Shown here: one piece after another, positions 40,707 through 49,724 of the stretch
Position numbering within the stretch: position 1 is the first letter of the stretch
Layout: the number at the start of each line of letters is the position of its first letter
Assembly (NCBI RefSeq): GCF_900116865.1
Contig: NZ_FPCD01000010.1
Coordinates: 1 to 64,000 of the forward strand
Length of the DNA: 64,000 nucleotides
From: Butyrivibrio sp. M55
Lineage (GTDB): Bacteria > Bacillota > Clostridia > Lachnospirales > Lachnospiraceae
Direction of reading: 5' to 3'
Made by a program: the position numbers and the translations under genes
The notes under the pieces: model-generated
The model's input: the letters and a program-made list of their open reading frames with translations, nothing else
Database searches by the model: none
What the model was told of the DNA's origin: nothing

Positions 40707-41000
40707 TTATCCACGGAACTGAGAAGCGATGTCGTTATCTGTCTCTTCTACGATTGTAGCTGTAGAATCAAGTGCAGATGCGATCTCTCTGATAAGCTCT
40801 TCAGCCTTAATAAATCCGGGCTTAAGCTCCTCATAACGTGCTGCGTATGACTCGCTTGCAGCACCTTCCCACTCAGACTGAAGCTGTCCAAGTAAGCTGT
40901 CCATCTTTGAGATGACTCCGTTTACTGTATCAGCCTCTGTGCGGTACTGGCCTGCTCTCTCTCTCATCTGGGCAGGTGTAATTCTAATCTGGTTTGCCAT
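40707..41000 (-). CDS. esxA: WXG100 family type VII secretion substrate (EsxA-like)
   Basis: A 97-residue helical hairpin secreted as a dimer through the type VII machine. Seen: MANQIRITPAQMRERAGQYR (helix 1), the turn motif SEWEGAAS with W-E-G, and helix 2 ending IVEETDNDIASQFRG, which may carry the C-terminal secretion signal. GGAGG precedes ATG 41000. It has its own promoter region and a strong terminator, so it is probably expressed separately and highly. The nearest island gene starts 190 bases downstream, past the palindromic repeat. Confidence 0.95.
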   Translation of the reverse strand: MANQIRITPAQMRERAGQYRTEADTVNGVISKMDSLLGQLQSEWEGAASESYAARYEELKPGFIKAEELIREIASALDSTATIVEETDNDIASQFRG

Positions 41001-41381
41001 AATTTTATCCTCCTTGTGGCATAAATAGAATAAATATGCTAACTCGTTTCCAAGTAGCTAACTGAATTTATAGGACTCTTTCCTTTTCGAGTACAAATAA
41101 TCTGCTTCCAAATCCTATGTTTTATATGTTGTGAATATGTTGTTTACGCGTTTGCTTTTTATTCACATTTTAAAATATCCAGGCTTTATTATTACATGAG
41201 TTTTTGCCGTTGTAAAGGGGTTTTTTTTACGAAATTTTACAAATATTTGTTAAACAAACTGTTAACTTAATATGTTTTCCGAGACGCATTAACTTAATCT
41301 GACTGCATTTTTTGTTAAGCTATAAATTAAGTTTACATTTTTGAGTCAGCCTTAATATCATAAAAGAAAAACGAAAAAACA
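41001..41381. other. AT-rich intergenic region before the type VII island
   Basis: A 380-base gap between the WXG100 start and the glyA terminator. It contains the candidate promoter at 41067-41096 and long A/T runs, including TTAAC/GTTAA inverted pieces near 41247-41270. No ORF with an RBS was found on either strand. Confidence 0.6.
41067..41096 (-). promoter_or_regulatory. candidate promoter of the WXG100 gene
   Basis: TTGTAC (41091-41096) and TATAAA (41067-41072) on the minus strand are 18 bases apart, about 70 bases upstream of the ATG at 41000. Both boxes are near consensus, but the region is AT-rich. Confidence 0.4.
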
Positions 41382-41412
41382 AACCCATGCCGCCCAAAAG
41401 ACTGCATGGGTT
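41382..41412 (-). terminator. terminator of glyA
   Basis: AACCCATGC (41382-41390) is the exact complement of GCATGGGTT (41404-41412). Minus RNA continues TGTTTTTTCGTTTTT, a strong U-tract. Confidence 0.88.
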
Positions 41413-41432
41413 TAAATTATTATTTCAAAGTA

Positions 41433-42671
41433 TTAGTCAAGTGGATACTTGTCTGTAAGCTTCTTGATGATAGCGCGTGCTTCATCATTCTTCTCACCCT
41501 TGTTCTTGATAACAACGGCAATAGCTTCAGCGATCTGATCCATATCTTCTACATTCATTCCTCTTGTTGTTACGGCAGGAGTTCCGAGACGGATTCCGCT
41601 TGTAACAAAAGGTGACTGCTGCTCGTTAGGGATTGTATTCTTGTTGGCTGTGATATGAGCATCATCAAGCCATGCCTCTACTTCCTTACCTGTAAGACCG
41701 AAGTTTGTAAGGTCAACAAGCATAAGGTGGTTGTCTGTACCGCCTGATACGATCTTAACGCCTCTCTTCATAAGTCCGTCGCAAAGAGCCTTTGCGTTCT
41801 CAACAACGTTCTTTGCATACTCTGTAAATTCAGGAGAAAGAGCTTCCTTGAAGCAAACAGCCTTGGCTGCGATAACATGCTCAAGAGGGCCACCCTGGAT
41901 TCCGGGGAATACAGCCTTGTTAATCTTGAACTTGTCCTGAGCGGACTGATTCCAAAGAATAAGTCCTCCTCTGGGTCCTCTGAGTGTCTTATGAGTTGTT
42001 GTTGTAACAACATCAGCATAAGGGAAAGGACTGGGATGAACACCTGCAGCAACAAGTCCTGCAATGTGTGCCATATCAACCATGAGGATTGCTCCGCAAG
42101 CGTCGGCAGCTTCTCTGAACTTCTTGAAATCTATTGTTCTGCAGTATGCAGATGCACCTGCAATAATAAGCTTGGGCTTGTGCTCTACAGCGAGTTTGTA
42201 CATCTCTTCGTAGTCAAGCACTCCGTTATCATCAACTCCGTAAGGAACTACCTTGAAATATGTTCCTGAAATGTTAGCCGGGCTTCCGTGAGTAAGATGT
42301 CCGCCCTGGCTGAGATTCATACCCATGATGGTATCACCGGGCTGCAAAAGTGCAAACTGAACAGCCAGATTAGCCTGTGCACCTGAATGAGGCTGAACAT
42401 TTGCATAATCGCAATGGAAGAGCTCTTTTGCTCTCTCGATGGCGATCTTCTCAACTTCATCAACTACGTGGCATCCGCCGTAATATCTTTTTCCCGGCAA
42501 TCCTTCTGCATATTTATTTGTAAGCGGGCTTCCCATTGCAGACATAACAGCCTTGCTGGTCCAGTTCTCCGATGCGATAAGCTCGATATGATTATTCTGG
42601 CGCTCAACTTCCGCCTCAATCAATGAAGCGATCTCAGGGTCAATCTTTCTGACTTCATCCAATGAATACAT
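41433..42671 (-). CDS. glyA: serine hydroxymethyltransferase
   Basis: PLP enzyme interconverting serine and glycine with tetrahydrofolate, the main one-carbon source. The 412 residues are of normal length. Seen: [20 protein letters not shown], the [20 protein letters not shown] substrate region, [18 protein letters not shown], and the PLP Lys in [19 protein letters not shown] at 42671 has GGAGGAG upstream; a longer frame starting twelve codons earlier would contain that RBS and is rejected. The gene is monocistronic with a strong terminator and marks the housekeeping side of the type VII island boundary. Confidence 0.97.
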   Translation of the reverse strand: MYSLDEVRKIDPEIASLIEAEVERQNNHIELIASENWTSKAVMSAMGSPLTNKYAEGLPGKRYYGGCHVVDEVEKIAIERAKELFHCDYANVQPHSGAQANLAVQFALLQPGDTIMGMNLSQGGHLTHGSPANISGTYFKVVPYGVDDNGVLDYEEMYKLAVEHKPKLIIAGASAYCRTIDFKKFREAADACGAILMVDMAHIAGLVAAGVHPSPFPYADVVTTTTHKTLRGPRGGLILWNQSAQDKFKINKAVFPGIQGGPLEHVIAAKAVCFKEALSPEFTEYAKNVVENAKALCDGLMKRGVKIVSGGTDNHLMLVDLTNFGLTGKEVEAWLDDAHITANKNTIPNEQQSPFVTSGIRLGTPAVTTRGMNVEDMDQIAEAIAVVIKNKGEKNDEARAIIKKLTDKYPLD

Positions 42672-42762
42672 TTCAACTCCTCCGAAATAATTGGTTAAAT
42701 TCGACAATTTAATGTGTTAAAGCAACATCTTGCATATCGTACCATATATATGAAAAAAATGC

Positions 42763-42768
42763 TATAAT
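42763..42768 (+). promoter_or_regulatory. extended -10 promoter of the lipid kinase gene
   Basis: TGCTATAAT (TG at 42760-42761, TATAAT at 42763-42768) is an extended -10 element. No good -35 stands at 17 bases, which such promoters tolerate. The ATG is 37 bases downstream. Confidence 0.55.
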
Positions 42769-42804
42769 GTTGGGGATTAATTATTTTTTTAACAGAGGAC
42801 GCAT

Positions 42805-43773
42805 ATGTATTACTGTATTATCAACCCATCAGCAAGATCCGGAAAGGGAAAAGACATTTGGACCGGACTTGAATATAAATTCATATCCGCGGGAATCGAG
42901 TACACTCCCGTCTTCACCGAAGGTCCCGGACACGCATCGAAACTGATGACACAGTTCATCACATCTGCAAGCGAAGAAGAATATCCAATAAAAGTTATCG
43001 TCCTTGGCGGCGACGGAACGCTCAATGAAGCAATAAACGGAATAACCGATTTTGAAAAAGTAATTGTCGGCTATGTACCGCTCGGTTCAAGTAATGATTT
43101 TTCAAGAGATCTTAACTATCCAAAAGAATACGACGATCTTCTTGAGCGCATAATAGACGGCAAAGTCATAAGAACCCTCGATATAGGAAAACTCACCTAC
43201 GGTTCAATGACAAAACCGATATCCAGACTATGTAAGACAACACCTGACAAGGTCAGATATTTCGGCGTAAGCTCAGGAATAGGATTTGACGCAGCGGTAT
43301 GCGAAGAAGCCCTCTCATCGGGAACAAAGAATTTCCTTAATAAATTGGGACTCGGAAAGCTGACCTACGGAATAATCGCAGTTAAACAGCTGATAAAAGC
43401 GGATAAAATACCGTGCGATATCGAATTTGAAAACGGCAAACAGATACATTTGTCACACTTCTTATTTATCGCATCAATGATACACCGCTACGAAGGCGGC
43501 GGATTTAATTTTGCCCCGAAGGCAAGTCTTACCGACGGCAAATTTGACCTATGCATTGTGGGCGATATGAAGAGGGCAAAAATGATGCTCGCTCTTCCGT
43601 TCTCGTTCTTTGGTCTTCACTACTACTTTAAAGGTGTTTACAAATACAGAACATCAAGAATAAGAATCAAGACCATGCTTCCCATGTGGGTACATACCGA
43701 CGGCGAAGTTTCGGTGAAATCAGATGACATCACATTGGAATGTTTAAAACAAAAGCTCCGTCTCATGACCTGA
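42805..43773 (+). CDS. dagK: diacylglycerol kinase family lipid kinase (DagK/YegS type)
   Basis: A soluble or membrane-associated lipid kinase that phosphorylates diacylglycerol to phosphatidic acid using ATP. The 322 residues show CIINPSARSGKGKDIW at the N-terminus, the nucleotide signature VLGGDGTLNEAINGI (about residue 70), GYVPLGSSNDFSRDL and GVSSGIGFDAAV. The C-terminal half ends MWVHTDGEVSVKSDD, a conserved DGE block. GAGG precedes the ATG. Its stop codon lies inside the terminator shared with the convergent PAP2 phosphatase gene. Confidence 0.9.
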   Translation: MYYCIINPSARSGKGKDIWTGLEYKFISAGIEYTPVFTEGPGHASKLMTQFITSASEEEYPIKVIVLGGDGTLNEAINGITDFEKVIVGYVPLGSSNDFSRDLNYPKEYDDLLERIIDGKVIRTLDIGKLTYGSMTKPISRLCKTTPDKVRYFGVSSGIGFDAAVCEEALSSGTKNFLNKLGLGKLTYGIIAVKQLIKADKIPCDIEFENGKQIHLSHFLFIASMIHRYEGGGFNFAPKASLTDGKFDLCIVGDMKRAKMMLALPFSFFGLHYYFKGVYKYRTSRIRIKTMLPMWVHTDGEVSVKSDDITLECLKQKLRLMT

Positions 43774-43786
43774 GACAGAGCTTTTT
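43751..43786. terminator. bidirectional terminator between the lipid kinase and PAP2 genes
   Basis: AAAAGCTC and GTCTCA on the left (43751-43765) pair with TGAGAC and GAGCTTTT on the right (43771-43785), with single mismatches. T-runs follow on both strands. The kinase stop codon TGA (43771-43773) is within the stem. Confidence 0.8.
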
Positions 43787-43808
43787 ATTATTAATTATGC
43801 TATCTGAT

Positions 43809-44519
43809 TCAATTGTATCTAAAAGCAAGCTTCTCTTCTTTTCTTCTGTAGAAATTCTCCATTGCCGATGTACGGTAATAGAAAATGTAGAAGATAACAG
43901 CCATCGCGAACGCAGTAACAACATCATAAACAGAATGCTGCTTCACGAACATGGTTGAAAGAATAATGAGTGTACCCAAAATGTCACTCGCAATCTTCCA
44001 TCTCTTATTAAATTTCTTGCTTCTTCGGACAGCAATCATGGTTCCGATCGAGTTATATACATGGATGCTCGGCCATAGGTTAGCCGCTGTATCTTTGCTG
44101 TATATAATCTGTACAAGCGCTGTAAAAATATTATCCCTTGGCATCACAGCCGGTCTTAAGTGATGCATATTGGGGAAAAGAGTCGATATTATAAGAAACA
44201 ACGTCATTCCTGTGGTCAGGAAAAAGAAGTTCTTGTAATAATCCTCCACCTCCAATGTCACAATAAAGAACACCAGCGTAAGCGATACGTAAAAGAACCA
44301 TAAATAATACGGAACAATAAACGCTTCTATAAATGGAATCCTGTCATCAATAGCCGTATGTATAACGGCGTAATGTGAAAATCTGTGTTTCTCTATAATT
44401 GAGAACCAGGTAATATACAAAGCACCATACATAAGAAGCGGCATTGCCATTCCGAATACATTCTTAAAATAGCCCTTGTCGACCTTTTTTCCGACAAGTC
44501 TTGCGAACATATCTTTCAT
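43809..44519 (-). CDS. PAP2 superfamily membrane phosphatase
   Basis: A membrane phosphatase likely acting on phosphatidic acid or a polyprenyl/inositol phosphate lipid. The 236 residues have about six helices. PAP2 motifs are partly visible: LRPAVMPRDN (motif 1 region), LWPSIHVYNSIG (PSxH motif 2) and KQHSVYDVVTAF (motif 3, His and Asp). The arrangement resembles the inositol phosphorylceramide synthase-like PAP2 branch. ATG 44519 follows GAGG. It is convergent with the diacylglycerol kinase gene and downstream of a GT2 gene with a 63-base gap. Confidence 0.82.
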   Translation of the reverse strand: MKDMFARLVGKKVDKGYFKNVFGMAMPLLMYGALYITWFSIIEKHRFSHYAVIHTAIDDRIPFIEAFIVPYYLWFFYVSLTLVFFIVTLEVEDYYKNFFFLTTGMTLFLIISTLFPNMHHLRPAVMPRDNIFTALVQIIYSKDTAANLWPSIHVYNSIGTMIAVRRSKKFNKRWKIASDILGTLIILSTMFVKQHSVYDVVTAFAMAVIFYIFYYRTSAMENFYRRKEEKLAFRYN

Positions 44520-44582
44520 AATTTCCTCATTAGGTGTATTTGCTACTTCTGTATCTCAAACTACTTTATCACTTTATTGATA

Positions 44583-45608
44583 TTAATTAAAGTGAAAAAT
44601 TTTCTGTAATAATTTATATCCGGCCAAAGTTATCTTTCTGCCGCCTTTTCCGGGCAAATAAATATATGTGCCTTCAATACTGTATCTGATTCTTACATAT
44701 AACCAGTAATTCTTGTCCTTGATGTAGTTTAAAAGATCTTTTCTCTTGGCAAGATTTTCGGGCGTATCCTCTGTAATAAGGAGCACCGAAGAAATAGCTG
44801 TAATAATCTCCAGATAATTAAACATATATCTGTATCTCTCAGGCTGCGACTTGATCATTCCGATATTCTCAACGTAATAATCAATCATGAGCTTATTCAC
44901 CCTGATCTGCTGATCGATACGTGAAAGCATGATTTTCTGGTTAACTGACTGATCCTCACGCCCGATGTAATAATAATAGAAATTAACATCGAGGTAGTAC
45001 ATCGTCTTTACAAAAGGAAGCGGATTGAACACATAGATATTATCTACATAGAATGTGTGCTCAGGGAGCTTTAATCCGCACTGCTTCAAGAGCTTTGTCC
45101 TGAATATTACAGAATGCATGAGAAGATAATGTCCCTTGGGAGTTCTCTTTATGTCTTTCCATGAAAAGAGCTCTTCAACAGGAAACATAGTGTTATAACG
45201 CATAACCTTATGTCTCTTCTCGCCCACTTTGTTGTATACAAAATTGCTGATCAAAAGATCAAGCTGTGTATCTCCGCCTGCGAGGTCCGCAAGTGTCGAC
45301 AATATTTTTCTGTAAGCAATCTCTTTTACCCAGTCATCTGAGTCAACTACCTTAAAGAAAAGGCCTGTAGCATGCTCAAGTCCGGCATTTACGGCACTTC
45401 CGTGTCCACCGTTGGGCTTATGAATTGCTTTTACGATCGTGGGATACTTTGCCGCATATTCATCGGCTATCTCCGCTGTTCTGTCCTTTGATCCGTCATC
45501 AACGACCAAAATCTCTACATCCTCACCGCCAACAAGCAGCGATTCTATGCATTTAGCCATGTACCCTTCTGAATTGTAGCAGGGAATCGCAACTGAAAGT
45601 AATTTCAT
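44583..45608 (-). CDS. family 2 glycosyltransferase
   Basis: A cytosolic or membrane-associated GT-A transferase of 341 residues. The N-terminal domain is typical: LLSVAIPCYNSEGYMAKCIE, EILVVDDGSKDRTAEIADEY, NGGHGSAVNAGLEHATG and VVDSDDWV with the DxD-type metal site. The C-terminal half has no strong membrane helix. The acceptor is unknown: a wall polymer or glycolipid is plausible next to lipid phosphate enzymes. GGAG lies upstream of the ATG. It begins seven bases after the DUF1653 gene stop, so the two are cotranscribed. Confidence 0.9.
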   Translation of the reverse strand: MKLLSVAIPCYNSEGYMAKCIESLLVGGEDVEILVVDDGSKDRTAEIADEYAAKYPTIVKAIHKPNGGHGSAVNAGLEHATGLFFKVVDSDDWVKEIAYRKILSTLADLAGGDTQLDLLISNFVYNKVGEKRHKVMRYNTMFPVEELFSWKDIKRTPKGHYLLMHSVIFRTKLLKQCGLKLPEHTFYVDNIYVFNPLPFVKTMYYLDVNFYYYYIGREDQSVNQKIMLSRIDQQIRVNKLMIDYYVENIGMIKSQPERYRYMFNYLEIITAISSVLLITEDTPENLAKRKDLLNYIKDKNYWLYVRIRYSIEGTYIYLPGKGGRKITLAGYKLLQKIFHFN

Positions 45609-45615
45609 ATTGTAT

Positions 45616-46266
45616 TTAACTCCTTAATCTGGTACTTTCATATTTCTCCATCGTTGTAAGGCAGTTTCTAAGATCATTGTACCTGCCGTCAACATCCCCC
45701 TCATTAATGACAACGCCCACAGACATTGCCATAATATCAATCATATCGTTAGTTATTATCGGATGAAGCTTGCACAAAATATCATTCTTTTCGGAAGCAA
45801 GGTCTGCATCCAAAAATTTGATCACAAGCGGATCAAGGTTAAGATCACGCGCTTCATCATCAATGCTCTTCTCCATAACTTCAGAGCGCTCGTAAGAAGT
45901 ATCTACATTAAACTTCGGTGCTGAAGTCATTTTTTTCTCATCACTCATCTTTCCTGCCTCACTAATCTCGTTATTTACTTTGTCCTCGGTTTTTGTGGGT
46001 TTAGAGGCTTCTACAGTATCGTCCGTATCAGCTTTTTCAACCTTTTCAAAGCGAAATCTCTGTTCAACATCCGGATATTTCTCCCTGTCGACTTCCGACA
46101 TGAACATTGAAAGAGGTCTGCAATAAACCGAATAGTCCCCATATAATGCCTGATAGACCACCATTTCTTCCCTTGTCTCGGAATGAATTGCAATAGTGAC
46201 TATCTGATACATTTTCCCCTTAAAATGTCTGTATAACTCCTGTGGTTTTGGTACCGGTCTTTCCAA
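45616..46266 (-). CDS. DUF1653 domain protein with acidic C-terminal extension
   Basis: Residues about 1-70 match DUF1653: LYRHFKGKMYQIVTIAIHSE, EMVVYQALYGDYSVYCRPLS and MFMSEVD. The rest (about 75-216) is a charged linker (DTVEASKPTKTEDKVNNE) and a helical tail (DLNPLVIKFLDAD-like text reading LDPLVIKFLDADLASEKND) of unknown role. DUF1653 is often a small stand-alone domain, so the extension is unusual. No enzyme residues are evident. It is followed seven bases later by the GT2 gene and preceded by holA with a 67-base gap. Confidence 0.85.
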   Translation of the reverse strand: MERPVPKPQELYRHFKGKMYQIVTIAIHSETREEMVVYQALYGDYSVYCRPLSMFMSEVDREKYPDVEQRFRFEKVEKADTDDTVEASKPTKTEDKVNNEISEAGKMSDEKKMTSAPKFNVDTSYERSEVMEKSIDDEARDLNLDPLVIKFLDADLASEKNDILCKLHPIITNDMIDIMAMSVGVVINEGDVDGRYNDLRNCLTTMEKYESTRLRS

Positions 46267-46333
46267 AAAAATCTACCTCCCTATAAGCGTAAACAATGTT
46301 TAGTATAAGCCCAAAATCGTTCTTTTTCAAATA

Positions 46334-47359
46334 TCATTTAACTTTTTGATCGCGGGTGCAACCTATTATGACCATCTCGACACTGATAATATAATCAAGC
46401 TTTCCGGTCTTAACAGCCTCATCATTTGAAGCACACAGTTCAAGCGCATCTCTCAGCTCTTCAATTGTGTAATTGCCTGCCCATCCCACGTATTTACCGA
46501 CAAGGAACGGTGCCAACCCCACGGCACTTGCAATCTGCGCTTTGTCCTTGTGATTTTGGGTCATCTCTTTTATCTGGAGCATTAGATTAAACTGCCTGGT
46601 TATTAAAGCAAGTATCTTCGCGGGCGGTTCCTTAAGCGCAAGAAGATCGTAGTAGAGATTTATCGCCACAGTCCTCTTTCTCTCTACGATTGCATCCGTC
46701 ATTGCAAAAATACGGCCTGTAAGCCAGTTCGCACATACAGTCTCCACATCTTCATCCGTGATCTCATTTCTGTCTATGCAGTAGCAAACAAGCTTTTCTA
46801 TCTCGGTACTTATATTTGACATATCTGTTCCGACGCGTCCCAAAAAGAGTGCAAGGGCACGTGGAGAGATTGTCTTTCCCTCAGCTTTGAGTTTGCCGGC
46901 GATCCACCTTCTCAAGGTATCTTCGCTCTGTTCATCGCAGCTGATATCAAGTCCAAGCTTAGATGCAGCTTTATAAATATCTTTTCTCTTGTCTACTTCC
47001 TTCTCAACAAAAATAAAGTACGTTGTCTCCGACGGACTCTTAAGATAATCCGCAAGTTCGGGACAACCGCTCTTGAAAAATCCGCTGTTCTCGATAAGTA
47101 TCACTCTCTTATCGGATAAAAAAGGCATTGTCTCAGCCATATCGATTATCTCAGCCGGATTGCAGCCATCACCCTCGTATCTGGTAAAATTCATTGAAGA
47201 AGCGTCTACCCCCATGGCCTTAACAAGTTTATCCTTGTTCTGGAGCCTCAGATAAGCCTCATCACCGTATAAAAGATAGCAAGGCTTAAAATTCCCGCTT
47301 GCTATATCTTCATTTATCTGTCTCTGCTTCACCGGAAAATCTGATGTCTTAACTGCCAT
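46334..47359 (-). CDS. holA: DNA polymerase III delta subunit
   Basis: The clamp-loader subunit that opens the beta clamp during replication, 341 residues. N-terminal AAA-like region: CYLLYGDEAYLRLQNKDKLV, MPFLSDKRVILIENSGFF, then CDEQSEDTLRRWIAGKLKAE, LFLGRVGTDMSNISTEIEKL and the collar domain ILALITRQFNLMLQIKEM. As in other delta subunits there is no intact P-loop. It lies downstream of comEC, the common Firmicutes order comEA-comEC-holA. The usual rpsT neighbour is absent; DUF1653 follows instead. Confidence 0.94.
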   Translation of the reverse strand: MAVKTSDFPVKQRQINEDIASGNFKPCYLLYGDEAYLRLQNKDKLVKAMGVDASSMNFTRYEGDGCNPAEIIDMAETMPFLSDKRVILIENSGFFKSGCPELADYLKSPSETTYFIFVEKEVDKRKDIYKAASKLGLDISCDEQSEDTLRRWIAGKLKAEGKTISPRALALFLGRVGTDMSNISTEIEKLVCYCIDRNEITDEDVETVCANWLTGRIFAMTDAIVERKRTVAINLYYDLLALKEPPAKILALITRQFNLMLQIKEMTQNHKDKAQIASAVGLAPFLVGKYVGWAGNYTIEELRDALELCASNDEAVKTGKLDYIISVEMVIIGCTRDQKVK

Positions 47360-47433
47360 AAATAATCACACTCCATTCAATATGTTACCACAGATGCGCC
47401 AAAAACTCACCCGAATATATCATTTCAGATGCT

Positions 47434-49710
47434 CTATTTTTCATTCAGAAATTTCTTTGTTTCCAACACACCGTCTCTAACATTTATAATGACAGCCCCC
47501 GATTCGTCGGTCCTGTATACTTCCACGCCGATGCTTTCAAGCCTCTCAAGCGTCTCCTCATGGGGATGCCCGTAGGTATTGTTCTCTCCACAGCTTATGA
47601 CGGCCATCTTTGGATTTATAAGCTCAAGAAATTCCACATCAGTCGTATATTTAGACCCGTGATGAGCAACTTTCAGCAAAGTTATATCTTTAAAAATCTG
47701 GGGATTGTTTCTTATGGTCTCCTTGATGTTCTCCTGCCCTTCCTCTTCCACGTCTCCTGTAAAAAGAGCTTTGAATTCCCCTCTTTTCATCAAAAGGACT
47801 GTGGAATAAGCATTCGCACCTTCCGTAGTCATTCCCTTATCGGGATTTATACACAAAAACTTTGATTTCCCTACGGTAATCTCTTCTCCGGTTGAAATAT
47901 AAGAAACAGGAATGCCAAGCTCCCCTGCTCTCTTCTCAAGTTTCCTGTAATTATCTCCTCTTGAAGTTTCCGAAACATCGGGAAGAATCAGTCTCTTTAT
48001 CCTTATCCCGCCCTTTTCCATATCATCCATTATTTCAAATAGCCCTGAAATATGGTCATTGTCCTCATGCGTAACAACCGCCGCATCAAGACTTCCGATC
48101 GCCCTGTACTTAAGATACGGGATTATCGAGTACCTTCCGACTTTCTTCTCCGACGTACTTCCGCCGTCTATGAGTATGCGCTCCCTTCCGTCTTCTATCA
48201 CGATTCCGTCGCCCTGCCCGACATAAAGTGCAGATATCATCAGTTCAGGTTTGGGGCTGTATACCAAAGTAGCGACAGCGATTGCTATCAAAGCCCGTCT
48301 TATGTGCTTTTCAATATTCGATGATATATGAATATTTTTAATTCTACCTGTTTGGAAAAAGAGCCCCAGTCCTGCGATCATACAATAACATATGATTTTA
48401 GTTTCACCCGCATGACCTATATATAGAGTATTCCCCGGAAGGTTAGTCTGAACTCCGCATATGCCTTTGTAAAAAAGAAGTATCAAGTGCGCAATTATTC
48501 CCGGAACCACTCCCGAGATACCTACTGTAAAAAGACATACAATCCCCATGACCATCAGCACACTAACAAGCGGGATTATTATCATATTGGATATTAAAGA
48601 AAACAACGGATATGTGAAATAATACGACATATATATCGGTAAAGTGGAAATCATGATAGAAAAACCAAGAATGAAACCCGAACGGATTGCCGGATATATT
48701 TTGCAAAAGACATTATCATCATCGCCGGAAAACTTAAGCTTACCACTCTCTCTTTTCTCAAAAAGTTTTTCAAGCGCCGGTCTTACAACCGTAACGCCTA
48801 TGACGGCACAAAAAGAAAATAAAAATCCGCTGTTATATAAATATAGCGGACAATCAAGAACCAGCAGAATCTCAGCTATCGCAAGCCCCGATAAAATATC
48901 GTATGTTCTCCCAAGGAGCGGAGCAAAAAGCCTTATTGTAAACATACATATCGCCCTGAAAGAAGACGATCCGACACCGCACATCTCTCCGTACAGATAC
49001 ATTACAGCTATCGGAATCGCTGTATAAAATACAGGCTTAATCTTACACTTTCGAAGTGCTTTATAAAGCCCCATTCCGATTATGGATATATGAAGTCCGC
49101 TAACGGCAAGAATATGCATTATACCACTGTTTTTATACATATCCTTTATATCATCATCCATAAAGGCCTTATCGCCCAGGATCATAGCCTTTAACACGGC
49201 TGAATCGTCATCACTGAGCACAGGATTCCGGTCAAGATTCTTTTCCAAAAGCATCTTAAGATCATAAAGTCTCTCCCGAAGAACATCCTCTCTTCCGTCC
49301 GCCTCCGTAATTTCAGCATTATATAATTTAAAAGCAATCTTCAAGGTCGCATAGTATAAGCGACTGTCAAATCCTCCGGGATTTCTTACTTTCTTAAACG
49401 ACGTAAATTTCCCGCGTATCTTAACGTGCTCGCCGACAGAAGGGACATAAGCATCTCCCTCTTTTAAACTGCACATTACATATTTCATTTTTCCGATTGA
49501 GATATTCTGTGGAACCACATAAATAACATAAAGACTTTCACCTGACTGATCGGGACGGGCTTCTTTCCTTGCCACAACGCCGGTAACAAAGCCCGTTTCC
49601 CCATCTTGACGATCAGGTAATTCATATAAATAATTCGCAAAAGAAATTCTAAGATAAATAAAGACAATCGCCGTAATGACCAGTGCAACCGGACACAACG
49701 GTCTTTTCAC
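47434..49710 (-). CDS. comEC: DNA internalisation competence protein ComEC/Rec2
   Basis: The inner-membrane channel for single-stranded DNA uptake. The 758 residues include an N-terminal DUF4131/OB-like region (VTGVVARKEARPDQSGESLY), the Competence membrane domain with about ten helices (KNSGIMHILAVSGLHISIIG is its signature), and a C-terminal metallo-beta-lactamase-like domain with VVTHEDNDHISGLFEI and LLKVAHHGSKYTTD. Full length suggests a functional channel. The start codon is GTG at 49710, with AGGAG ten bases upstream. It begins 15 bases after the GerMN lipoprotein gene stop and is separated from comEA by the WalRK-like and GerMN genes. Confidence 0.95.
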   Translation of the reverse strand: MKRPLCPVALVITAIVFIYLRISFANYLYELPDRQDGETGFVTGVVARKEARPDQSGESLYVIYVVPQNISIGKMKYVMCSLKEGDAYVPSVGEHVKIRGKFTSFKKVRNPGGFDSRLYYATLKIAFKLYNAEITEADGREDVLRERLYDLKMLLEKNLDRNPVLSDDDSAVLKAMILGDKAFMDDDIKDMYKNSGIMHILAVSGLHISIIGMGLYKALRKCKIKPVFYTAIPIAVMYLYGEMCGVGSSSFRAICMFTIRLFAPLLGRTYDILSGLAIAEILLVLDCPLYLYNSGFLFSFCAVIGVTVVRPALEKLFEKRESGKLKFSGDDDNVFCKIYPAIRSGFILGFSIMISTLPIYMSYYFTYPLFSLISNMIIIPLVSVLMVMGIVCLFTVGISGVVPGIIAHLILLFYKGICGVQTNLPGNTLYIGHAGETKIICYCMIAGLGLFFQTGRIKNIHISSNIEKHIRRALIAIAVATLVYSPKPELMISALYVGQGDGIVIEDGRERILIDGGSTSEKKVGRYSIIPYLKYRAIGSLDAAVVTHEDNDHISGLFEIMDDMEKGGIRIKRLILPDVSETSRGDNYRKLEKRAGELGIPVSYISTGEEITVGKSKFLCINPDKGMTTEGANAYSTVLLMKRGEFKALFTGDVEEEGQENIKETIRNNPQIFKDITLLKVAHHGSKYTTDVEFLELINPKMAVISCGENNTYGHPHEETLERLESIGVEVYRTDESGAVIINVRDGVLETKKFLNEK

Positions 49711-49724
49711 TTATGTAAAACTCC

